Positions 35,592-43,762 of a DNA stretch of 64,000 nt are shown here, in pieces. Position 1 is the first letter of the stretch, and the number at the start of each line of letters is the position of its first letter. Position numbers and translations under genes: made by a program. Source of the stretch: Sphaerotilus montanus (lineage in GTDB: Bacteria > Pseudomonadota > Gammaproteobacteria > Burkholderiales > Burkholderiaceae_C); contig NZ_JACCFH010000001.1 in NCBI RefSeq assembly GCF_013410775.1, forward strand, positions 1,798,001 through 1,862,000. Reading direction: 5' to 3'. The notes below the pieces were generated by a model that did no database searches, was not told the origin of the DNA, and saw only the letters and a list, made by a program, of their open reading frames with translations.

Positions 35592-36881
35592 ATGAATTCC
35601 CAATGCACCATCCAACTGTTCACTGCTGGCGCTTGGTGTGATGTCGGCAGTGTCAGCCTGTTCGCGTCGGCGCAGCTGGGCTGGCGAGCCCATAGCTACA
35701 CCGGCTATGAGGTGGCCTGGGCCGTCGAGCATGAGGGTGCGCGCGACGCCCATGCGTTCACCTGCCGCTTCCCGGTCGGGCTCGCGCCGCTGGACTTGCC
35801 GCACTGGCCGGTGTTCCTGATCGACCTGCTGCCGCAGGGCTTCGGTCGGGAGGAGATGCTGCGGCGGCTGAACCTGCCGGAGACGGCTGCCGAACCGGCG
35901 GATTGGCCGCTGCTGCTGGCGGGGGCTGCGAATCCGATCGGGCATCTGCGCATCCGCGAGGCCGCCGAATGGCTGGCCGACCGGGCAGGCGAGTGCCGCG
36001 GCTTCACGGACGAAGAGGTGGCCGAGCGTGGCGGCGATTTCACCGATCACCTGGCGGCGCATGGCCTGTTCGTGGCGGGCTCTTCCGGTGTGCAGGGCGA
36101 GTGGCCCAAATTGCTGCTGACGCGGGCCGCGGATGGGTTGCTGTACCTGGACCACACACTGCCCGATGCGCAGGCCCGTGCGCACTACATCGTCAAGTTC
36201 GGCCGTGGGCGCAGCGAGCCGCTGGCCGAGATCCTGCGCCACGAGGCGGTCTACATGGGGTTGGCGCAGCGACTTGGGCTGCGGGTGCACGCGCCGCTGG
36301 TGCTGCGCGGGCGGGCCTTGTTCATTCCGCGGTTTGACCGCCGGATCGACGCGGACGGGGTCGAGCGGCTGGCCCAGGAAAGCATCGCGTCGCTGACCGG
36401 CACCGCCGGCTTCGGCACTGTGCCCAGCCATGACGCGGTCTGCCACCAGCTGGTGCGGCGCTGTGCCGATCCGCAGACCGAGGTGCTCGAATACCTGCGG
36501 CGCGACATCGCCAATCTGGCGCTGGGCAACAAGGACAACCACGCCCGCAACACGGCGCTGCAGCGTGACTTCAGCGGGCATGTCGCGCTGTCGCCGTTGT
36601 TCGATTTCGCGCCGATGTTCCTGCATCCCGATGGCATCGGGCGGCGAATGCGCTGGGCCGAGGGCGACGCAGGCAGTCCGGACTGGTCGCGGGTGCTTGA
36701 TGCCGTCGGCCGGGACCCCGTGCTGGACCGTGCGGCCTTGTGCGACGGGCTGCGGCAGATGGCACCGGCGCTGGCCAGCATCGCGCGCGAGGGTGTGGCG
36801 CTGGGCTTGTCTTCGGCGGTCCACGCCCTGCTGCGCCCCGGCATCGAGTCGCTGGCCCGCCAGCTGGACGGACTGCGCTGA
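35592..36881 (+). CDS. hipA: HipA-family serine/threonine kinase toxin
   Basis: A 429-residue kinase of the HipA family, whose E. coli founder phosphorylates GltX and causes persistence. The two typical parts are present: an N-terminal region ending FLIDLLPQGFGREEML and a C-terminal core with the HipA catalytic motif NKDNHARN near residue 315 and DFAPMF near 345. The start ATG is preceded by a TAGAAT box at 35577. The toxin precedes its antitoxin here, reversing the usual hipBA order. The substrate is not known. Confidence 0.85.
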   Translation: MNSQCTIQLFTAGAWCDVGSVSLFASAQLGWRAHSYTGYEVAWAVEHEGARDAHAFTCRFPVGLAPLDLPHWPVFLIDLLPQGFGREEMLRRLNLPETAAEPADWPLLLAGAANPIGHLRIREAAEWLADRAGECRGFTDEEVAERGGDFTDHLAAHGLFVAGSSGVQGEWPKLLLTRAADGLLYLDHTLPDAQARAHYIVKFGRGRSEPLAEILRHEAVYMGLAQRLGLRVHAPLVLRGRALFIPRFDRRIDADGVERLAQESIASLTGTAGFGTVPSHDAVCHQLVRRCADPQTEVLEYLRRDIANLALGNKDNHARNTALQRDFSGHVALSPLFDFAPMFLHPDGIGRRMRWAEGDAGSPDWSRVLDAVGRDPVLDRAALCDGLRQMAPALASIAREGVALGLSSAVHALLRPGIESLARQLDGLR

Positions 36882-36894
36882 ACCGGCGTCGGCC

Positions 36895-37188
36895 ATGGAC
36901 AAGCGCTACCTCCCTCTGCCGGTCAGTGAACAGGTGCTGCTGCGCCGTCAGGCGATCGAGGAGGTGCTCGCTCACCCCGAGTGGACGCTGGCTGACGCGA
37001 TCCGCCACCTGAAGAAGTCCATGCGCCTGACCAGCGCCGAGCTGGCGCGGCTGGCGGGTGTGTCACACCGAACCGTGCAGGACATCGAGCAGGGGCGCAG
37101 CGAGGGCACGGTGCAGACGATGAACCGGCTGCTGGGCATCGTCGGGCTGAAACTTGGCGTGGTGCGGCGGATGTCGGAGGATCCGTGA
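36895..37188 (+). CDS. hipB: HipB-like XRE-family antitoxin
   Basis: A 97-residue DNA-binding protein with an XRE helix-turn-helix (LTSAELARLAGVSHRTVQDIEQGRS) in the C-terminal two-thirds. It follows hipA by 13 bases, and such pairs usually form a toxin-antitoxin complex that represses its own promoter. No other partner is adjacent. The assignment as antitoxin is from context. Confidence 0.8.
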   Translation: MDKRYLPLPVSEQVLLRRQAIEEVLAHPEWTLADAIRHLKKSMRLTSAELARLAGVSHRTVQDIEQGRSEGTVQTMNRLLGIVGLKLGVVRRMSEDP

Positions 37189-37579
37189 ACCGGGGATCGC
37201 TTCCACCGCCTCTGATCAATACCCGATAGAAAAATTCCCGAACTGAGGACTTGTCGCCCGCGCTCCCCGAGGGACCGGAGAGAGGGAAGGAGGGAGCGAA
37301 GGGGCAAGCCTCGACCCAGCACGCCGCGGCGGTGAAGCCTTGCCGGCGTGTGGGGCTGGCCCCTGGGCGTGGACGGCGTGACGCGGACCATCGGTCGGTC
37401 AGTCGGTCGCTACGGGGGTCGCTGGCGGGTTCGACGCGCGCGACAGGCTGCCTTCAGGGCTCGAACGCCCCACCACACCCGTGGCAGCTTGCGCCTCTGG
37501 GTCGCCGGTGTCGTGGTTCCCGCTCTACCGGCGTGGGTAGCCCGCGCGCCGAGCCGGGACGCGCACAGGGGGCGACAAG
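37189..37579. other. Non-coding spacer holding half of a 13-bp inverted repeat
   Basis: I see no convincing gene in this 391-base stretch between hipB and the IS3 element. GGACTTGTCGCCC (37247-37259) is the exact reverse complement of GGGCGACAAG (37570-37579) plus TCC at 38833-38835 on the far side of the IS. The IS therefore split a 13-bp inverted repeat that originally enclosed about 300 bases. The interior contains GA-rich and GGTCGGTC repeats but no clear structure. Confidence 0.5.
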
Positions 37580-37613
37580 TGTCCTGGTCTAATGATTTCG
37601 CACACACCGATAG

Positions 37614-38821
<1,208 letters not shown>

Positions 38822-38937
38822 CCAGGACAAAGTCCGTGGAAGAGAACCCCTGTGGCGTGACGTGCAGACGCGCGGGCGCCGACGGGCGCCCCGTGTTGGT
38901 GGGGGCGCTCGGAGTCGGTCGGTCCGTCGTGGGCGGG

Positions 38938-39075
38938 TCAGCGCGGGCGGGGAGGTCGGGGGATCCAGCGGTCGAGGGCGATGACGCAGAACGTGCGTTC
39001 ACGCAGCGTCAGGCGGCGCAGCCAGCGGGGGAGCAGGCGGGCGAAGGCGAACAGGGGGTGGTGGTGGCGGTGCAT
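38938..39075 (-). CDS. Small basic hypothetical protein
   Basis: A 45-residue protein, MHRHHHPLFAFARLLPRWLRRLTL..., with an amphipathic basic profile and strong GC3 bias. It starts 14 bases after the stop of the frameshifted small gene and is probably in the same transcript. I do not recognise it. It could be a membrane-active or regulatory peptide, but nothing proves it is made. Confidence 0.4.
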   Translation of the reverse strand: MHRHHHPLFAFARLLPRWLRRLTLRERTFCVIALDRWIPRPPRPR

Positions 39076-39089
39076 CGTCGCGCTCCCGG

Positions 39090-39363
39090 TCACAAGCCCA
39101 GACGGCTGGCGGTGTGGGGATGGACGAAGCGCTCTTCGGCGGTGGGCTGGGACGCGGGGCCGCCGGCCAGCCGGGTGCCGAGGTCGCAGCGCCAGGCGAG
39201 GACGGCCAGCAGATCGCCGAGCACGCCATGCAGCGGGCTGCGCGGCGACGAGTTCGCGCAGGCTGTCGAGGTCGGCGGCGATGTCGGAGAACAGGTCGGC
39301 GAGGCCGGGGAGGTGGGAGTCGTCGGGCGAGGGGGCGCCGAGGGAAATGGTGGTGTCAGCCAT
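39090..39363 (-). pseudogene. Small gene under the C4-like RNA, with one frameshift
   Basis: A small gene starting MADTTISLGAPSPDDSHL with RBS AGAAGGAG six bases before the ATG. Coding bias is strong through residue about 41 (RELVAA), then shifts by one base near 39240. In the new frame it continues SPLHGVLGDLLAVLAWRCDLG to TGA at 39090, again with high GC3. One extra base there, an error or a real mutation, would explain it. The intact product would be about 90 residues. I do not recognise it. It is the apparent target of the antisense RNA upstream. Confidence 0.6.
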
Positions 39364-39423
39364 GAATGGCTCCTTCTGACAGGGATCGAACCTGCCTACC
39401 CCCACGCCAATGAGGGCGGCAGA
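39364..39423 (-). promoter_or_regulatory. mRNA leader with RBS and sites complementary to the C4-like RNA
   Basis: On the minus strand this leader holds TTGGCGT (39404-39410), a hairpin with a tRNA-T-arm-like loop (39379-39395, GTTCGAT), and the RBS AGAAGGAG (39370-39377). TTGGCGT and AGAAGG are complementary to two segments of the upstream structured RNA. Pairing would hide the RBS of the small gene. Confidence 0.55.
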
Positions 39424-39481
39424 CCGTGCGAGGTTGGCGTACCGGAGAAGGGCCGGCGAGTCTTGCGACTCCCCCGCACGG
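39424..39481 (-). ncRNA. C4-like structured antisense RNA
   Basis: On the minus strand a perfect 7-bp stem (CCGTGCG/CGCACGG, 39475-39481 with 39424-39430) closes a junction with two hairpins: GAGTC-GCAA-GACTC (39458-39471) and CCGG-loop-CCGG (39442-39456). The second loop contains CCTTCT, complementary to the RBS of the downstream gene, and ACGCCAA (39434-39440) is complementary to TTGGCGT in its leader. This arrangement is that of phage P1/P7 C4 antisense RNA, which silences ant. It could also form a pseudoknot in the same transcript. Confidence 0.5.
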
Positions 39482-39528
39482 CCCGCCATAGACGGAGCCA
39501 TGCACGCAGCCCACATCGTACTGACGTG

Positions 39529-39551
39529 AAAAAGCCGCGTTGGGCGCGGCT
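39529..39551 (-). terminator. Rho-independent terminator (minus strand)
   Basis: AGCCGCG-loop-CGCGGCT (39533-39539 with 39545-39551) is a perfect 7-bp hairpin followed on the minus strand by five Ts (39529-39533). It ends a transcript coming from the right. Confidence 0.75.
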
Positions 39552-39660
39552 GCTGCGCCTTCTGTCGGGACGCCAATCCCGTGCCCGCAGTGTGTGCGAG
39601 CGGGGTGGATGCTACACCGACGCCCGTTGAGGCAGTGGCACGGTTCGCATGTTGTTACGT
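39529..39660 (-). ncRNA. Candidate short RNA unit ending in a Rho-independent terminator
   Basis: On the minus strand a CCGTGCC/GGCACGG stem (39637-39643 with 39579-39585) encloses a CACC/GGTG hairpin. It is followed by TTGGCGT (39570-39576) and AGAAGG (39558-39563), the same two target-like words as in the C4-like leader. A terminator with U-run follows. It may be a second target or decoy for the C4-like RNA. No protein is encoded. Confidence 0.4.
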
Positions 39661-40038
39661 GTGAGGGGTTGGCGGATAGGGTGGCAGCAGTGGACGAGCG
39701 GATCAGGGCGCGGGTATGCTGGTGCTGAGCTTGGCTGCGTAACGGGTTACGCCAGCGGTGCAAGCTTTGGGGTCGTTTTTACGGGGGGCAAACCATGCAA
39801 GACAGAGAAAAACTCCAATCCCGGCGCGCACTTGTGTTCCGCTGCTCGCAAGCTGGTACGCAGCAGCAAGGTTGTTACGCCAGCAAGGTGTGACGTCGAT
39901 ATTAAGTTAGAAAAAAGCAAGGTATAATCCACGTGCAATATACTCCTACCCACTGTGGTTTCGAGATGAGAAACTGCACTAAATCCTAAAAATAATCCGC
40001 AAATTACCACAATCACACCATTTAATAATATATTCCAA
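39661..40038. other. AT-rich boundary without a gene
   Basis: Composition shifts sharply to AT-rich from about 39,880. I find no supported gene, tRNA or direct repeat; TTGTTACG/CAGCAAGGTTGTTACGCC-like words recur (around 39652 and 39871) but without clear meaning. The 150 bases before the Fic gene contain several TA-rich -10-like boxes. This is the left edge of the acquired segment. Confidence 0.4.
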
Positions 40039-40581
40039 ATGTTAAGCTTACAAAAAACAATCTATTCACTAGAAGAATCCGCGCAATCTCAAGTAATCGA
40101 AAGGTTAATAAAAATAGAAGAACGCGTTGGCACACTACGAAGTACAGGAATCATGACTGATGCCACGCTTCGCGACTATTATGGGGAGAAAAGATTTGAA
40201 CAAGTTGCTGAATCCAATGCTATCGAAGGTAGCACCCTTTCTGTCGGGGAAACAGAACTTGCAGTTTTAAAAGGTGTAACAATTTCTGGGCACGACCCCG
40301 CGTACGCGCGCGATGCAATTGCACTTGATGCGGCACTAACCAAGATTGCCGAAATTGCACGCATTAAAGATCGCCCTACTGATATTAGTCAACTCCGCGA
40401 AATTCACGCCCTTATTCTTGGCGATCGCAAAGGCGCAGGTGTATTTAGAAATGAGGAAATAATAATAACAGGATCGTCGCATCAACCTCCAAGAAACTGG
40501 TCTGAGATCATGGATCACATGGAACGATGGGAGCAATGGTCTTTAAAAAATGCAGAGCTTCCTGCACCGATTAGATCGTTA

Positions 40582-40589
40582 ATATTGCA
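40582..40589 (+). repeat. 8-bp target-site duplication, left copy (ATATTGCA)
   Basis: ATATTGCA occurs immediately left of the IS1595 element here and immediately right of it at 41635-41642. An 8-bp duplication is typical of the IS1595 family. Confidence 0.9.
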
Positions 40590-41634
40590 CCTGATTAGCA
40601 ATGATCTTCAGCAAGGCCCTAGCCGACGATCAGGCGTAGCGTAGAAGGCAGACAAAGCGCAGGAGCGAGCACATGCCGATGAACCGAATCCAGTTCCAGC
40701 AAGGGATGTCGCTGCCGGAGTTCATGAGCAGCTTCGGCACGGAAGAGCAATGCGCCGAGGCGGTCAAGCAGGCACGCTGGCCCCAGGGCTTCGAGTGCCC
40801 GCGCTGCGGCACTGCGGCGCACTACGTGGTGGGCCAGGGCGCACGCAAGCTGTATCAATGCAACGGCTGCCGCCACCAGACTTCGCTGACCGCGGGCAGC
40901 CTGTTCGCGAGCACCAAGCTGCCGCTGAGAACGTGGTTCCTGGCGATCTACCTGCTCAGCCAGGCCAAGACGGGGCTGTCGGCGCTGGCGCTCAAGCGGC
41001 AGGTGGGCGTGAGCTACCCGACGGCGTGGCTGATGCACCAGAAGATCATGCACGCGATGGCCGAGCGGGAGAGCCAGCACCGGCTCGACGGCACGGTGCA
41101 GCTCGACGATGCCTACCTCGGCGGGGAGCGCAGCGGCGGCAAGGCGGGTCGGGGTTCGGAGAACAAGGTGCCGTTCGTGGCGGCGGTCTCGGTCAATGAC
41201 CAGGGGCATCCGCAGTACGTCAAGCTCGCGCCGGTGAGCGGCTTCACGCTGGAGGCGGTGGGCCAGTGGGCGCAGGCGGCGCTGATGCCGGGAGCGCGGG
41301 TGGTCAGCGACGGGCTGGGGTGCTTCGCCGCGGTCACCAGCGCGGGCTGTCTGCACACGCCGATCGTGGTGGGGCAGCGCAAGCCGCGCGAGCTGCCCGA
41401 GTTCACCTGGGTCAACACGGTGCTGGGCAACCTGAAGACGACGTTGTCGGGTGCGTTCCATGCGTTCAAGTACCCCAAGTACGCCAGCAGCTACCTGGCA
41501 GCGTTCGCCTACCGCTTCAACCGTCGGTTCGACCTGCGCGAGTTGGTGGCTCGGCTCATCATCGATGTCTCGCGGTGCAAGCCTCGGGCTCAGCGGGTCG
41601 TTCGGGGGAATGCTGAGGATCGTTGCTAATCAGG
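40590..41634 (+). mobile_element. IS1595-family insertion sequence, complete
   Basis: A 1,045-bp element. Its ends are 24-bp inverted repeats beginning CCTGATTAGCAA with two mismatches. ATATTGCA is duplicated at 40582-40589 and 41635-41642. It encodes one intact transposase and sits in the middle of a Fic gene. The clean joint suggests a recent insertion. Confidence 0.93.
40673..41629 (+). CDS. IS1595-family transposase
   Basis: A 318-residue transposase. An N-terminal zinc ribbon (CPRCG near residue 43, CNGCRHQ near 64) precedes a DDE-type core with LDGTVQLDDAYLGGE near residue 145 and VVSDGLGCF near 205, then a NLKTTLSGAFHAFK segment. Length and order match the IS1595 family. High GC contrasts with the AT-rich Fic gene around it. 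Confidence 0.92.
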   Translation: MPMNRIQFQQGMSLPEFMSSFGTEEQCAEAVKQARWPQGFECPRCGTAAHYVVGQGARKLYQCNGCRHQTSLTAGSLFASTKLPLRTWFLAIYLLSQAKTGLSALALKRQVGVSYPTAWLMHQKIMHAMAERESQHRLDGTVQLDDAYLGGERSGGKAGRGSENKVPFVAAVSVNDQGHPQYVKLAPVSGFTLEAVGQWAQAALMPGARVVSDGLGCFAAVTSAGCLHTPIVVGQRKPRELPEFTWVNTVLGNLKTTLSGAFHAFKYPKYASSYLAAFAYRFNRRFDLRELVARLIIDVSRCKPRAQRVVRGNAEDRC

Positions 41635-41642
41635 ATATTGCA
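41635..41642 (+). repeat. 8-bp target-site duplication, right copy (ATATTGCA)
   Basis: Second copy of the IS1595 target duplication; the Fic reading frame resumes directly after it. Confidence 0.9.
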
Positions 41643-42467
41643 TGCATGGCTCACTCATATTCATCCGTATATTGATGGAAATGGGCGAGTGGCTCGTGCA
41701 ATTGGCAATCTTGAATTAATCAGAGGCGGCTATCCTCCGATAATAATCAAGAAAAAAGAACGCGATCGTTACATCGACGCATTGGGTGAGTCGGATTATG
41801 CTGGAGATATTCGATCATTTGCCGAATTGGTTTTTGAACGAATTGAAGGTGCCTTAATAGGTTTAGAATCTTCTGCGCGGAGAAAGCAGGATTATAATCC
41901 AATAATAGAACGGCTTCGCGCGCAACAAGAGCAGCAACTAAAAATCTGGTCTACCAGTGTTATGCAACTAGCAGACATCATCAAATACAAGATATCTTCA
42001 AAAATTGAAGAACTTGGCGGCAAATGCACAATCAAAAATTTCGATGCTCTTGATTTGGTTGACTACATTTCTTTGTCCAACAACAGTAGCGTTGCAAGAA
42101 GCTGGGCATTTATTGTGACGGTAACCATACCTGGATTTGAGAAATTTGAAAAACTGGCTTACATAATTAATCGTAGCCAATTAATGAGAAAATCATTCAA
42201 AGATCAAGGAGGTCCATCAATTCAGTGGTCAAGCCCTAACCCAACGGGGTTTCCAAAATGGATTGCAGACGGGGAAAAATTCCCCTCTTGCATAGAAGCG
42301 TCAACATCGCCAGTTGATGGTAATGAATGGTTTGTTAGAAATTCACAAGATAAGATAACAAAAATTGGAACGATGAATTTGGCAGAAAATTTAGCAAATT
42401 CACTTCTTAATGCTATTTTGGAAAAATCAGAATAAATTTCTAACTTGCCGTTGCATCTGATGCCCCA

Positions 42468-42499
42468 AAATGCCCACTACCTGGCGGTAGTGGGCATTT
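42468..42499. terminator. Perfect 14-bp hairpin after the Fic gene
   Basis: AAATGCCCACTACC (42468-42481) pairs perfectly with 42486-42499 around TGGC. A-run on one side and T-run on the other make it usable as a terminator in both directions. It separates Fic from the next gene. Confidence 0.8.
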
Positions 42500-42527
42500 C
42501 GTGTCGCAGGTGAACTTTAGCCATCAC

Positions 42528-43295
42528 ATGAATCACCCTCCTGTCTTCTTATTCACCCGTCTCGTTCGGACCGCATCAAGCGAATCTCACATAATAAGGC
42601 GACCGTCAAACCGTCCGGATTCCACCGTCAATATCGGCTCACTGGATCTACATTTCGAGAATAGGCTGATTCACGGAACGCTAGTCATTGAGCAGCCGCT
42701 TGGCGAAGATGAGTTGGATCGGCTGATAACACAGATGACGGATCAGTTGATTCCAACAGAACGGGATGACTTCATCTTCACAGCATTCGCCGGCACGGAA
42801 ATCGGCTTCTATTCGGACGCTGTCTCCGAAAGTGAGCGGCAGCAACACTCAGCAACCAAAGCAGATGTTCTGGATATACGAAACTCGCTCGCCAAGGTAC
42901 TTGGCAGTCATCAGAATGCGCGGGGCAAGGTAGCAGAACACGCAGTCGTGGCCTATTTCACATCGCTTGGCTACGAAAGCAGCAGAGCAGGCTCCGAGCT
43001 TGATGCGCTAAAGATAGACGTAGTTGCTTCCAACGCGGCCGAGACTATCTACGTCCAGTCCAAATTGGGCAATATAGCGGCGTCAGAGATGCGAAAAGTA
43101 ATTCAAGCAGTCGCGGCACTGCCTCGCACGGGCAGCAAGAAAGTCATTGCTGCAATTGTGGCCCGCACCTTTCCAAAGGACAGCGAGCACACCCGCCTGA
43201 AATTGGAGTCCGAGTTTGGTTTGCCAGTCCTCTGCATCCAGTCATACCAGATTGCGGCGGCGACGCCAGAGTTTCGGCACGCACTCGGCGAGTGA
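42528..43295 (+). CDS. Restriction-endonuclease-like (PD-(D/E)xK superfamily) hypothetical protein
   Basis: A 255-residue protein. The C-terminal half has GKVAEHAVVAYFTSLGYESSRAGS, ALKIDVVA and TIYVQSKLG, the spacing of an Mrr-like PD-(D/E)xK fold with Glu, Asp and QxK replacing ExK; activity is therefore uncertain. The N-terminal half has no motif I know. A GTG 27 bases upstream is also in frame. Base use is intermediate, consistent with the accessory island. A defence role is possible but unproved. Confidence 0.6.
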   Translation: MNHPPVFLFTRLVRTASSESHIIRRPSNRPDSTVNIGSLDLHFENRLIHGTLVIEQPLGEDELDRLITQMTDQLIPTERDDFIFTAFAGTEIGFYSDAVSESERQQHSATKADVLDIRNSLAKVLGSHQNARGKVAEHAVVAYFTSLGYESSRAGSELDALKIDVVASNAAETIYVQSKLGNIAASEMRKVIQAVAALPRTGSKKVIAAIVARTFPKDSEHTRLKLESEFGLPVLCIQSYQIAAATPEFRHALGE

Positions 43296-43490
43296 TGGCT
43301 AGTCGGGTAGCTAGGGGTATCTAGCCCCCAGCCCTCACATCACCCACCGTGCGGGTCCGCAGTGGGCGGTTCAGCAAGCCGGCTCGCACGACGAAGTCTG
43401 ATTTCGATGTCAAGCCGAATACCCTCGGGCCTTGCACCTCAGCCTTGACTCCGCCGCCCCCTACAAGATCGACCCGCTGCGAGGTGCGCA

Positions 43491-43736
43491 ATGCACTGGG
43501 ATGTGAAGCCCGTCAAGCCGCTGCCGGAGTACCGCCTGTATGTGGAAATCGAGGATGGCCGGCGCGGCATCTTCGACATGAAGCCGTATCTGGAACGCGG
43601 CGTGTTCCGTGAACTCAAGGATGAGCGCTATTTCAGGCGCGTCGGCATCCTCTATGGCGCCGTGACCTGGCCCCATGAGCAGGACATCGCGCCCGAAACA
43701 CTGCTGGCCGAGATGACGCCACTGGCCGGGTGCTGA
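43491..43736 (+). CDS. DUF2442-domain small protein
   Basis: An 81-residue protein matching DUF2442: DVKPVKPLPEYRLYVEIEDGRRGIFDMKPYLERGVFRELKD, then VGILYGAVTWPHEQDIAPETL. These small proteins are often encoded beside DUF4160 proteins in toxin-antitoxin-like pairs, but no DUF4160 gene is present here, so it is an orphan. The preceding 195 bases hold no gene. Confidence 0.85.
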   Translation: MHWDVKPVKPLPEYRLYVEIEDGRRGIFDMKPYLERGVFRELKDERYFRRVGILYGAVTWPHEQDIAPETLLAEMTPLAGC

Positions 43737-43762
43737 TGCGCACAGGCGTGTGTGCTTGAGTC

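Larger units (their letters stand above)
40039..42435 (+). pseudogene. Fic-domain adenylyltransferase gene split by an IS1595-family element
   Basis: Joining 40039-40589 to 41643-42435 (removing the IS and one 8-bp target copy) restores a single 447-residue frame reading ...IRSLILHAWLTHIHPYIDGNGRVAR. That contains the Fic motif HPYIDGNGR, which transfers AMP to target proteins, and upstream the inhibitory motif SNAIEG, as in class II Fic proteins. As it stands the left piece stops inside the IS and lacks the active site. The gene is very AT-rich compared with its neighbours, so it was acquired. A 14-bp hairpin follows it. Confidence 0.92.

Noticed and set aside
39379-39395. tRNA-like T-arm (GTTCGAT loop)
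   Set aside because: No acceptor stem, anticodon arm or D-arm can be built around it; it fits better as a leader hairpin between the two antisense target sites.
43296-43490. Possible intron or mobile-element remnant in the 195-base spacer
   Set aside because: A GC-rich repeat-like string is seen, but no intron domain, terminal repeat or protein remnant could be identified.
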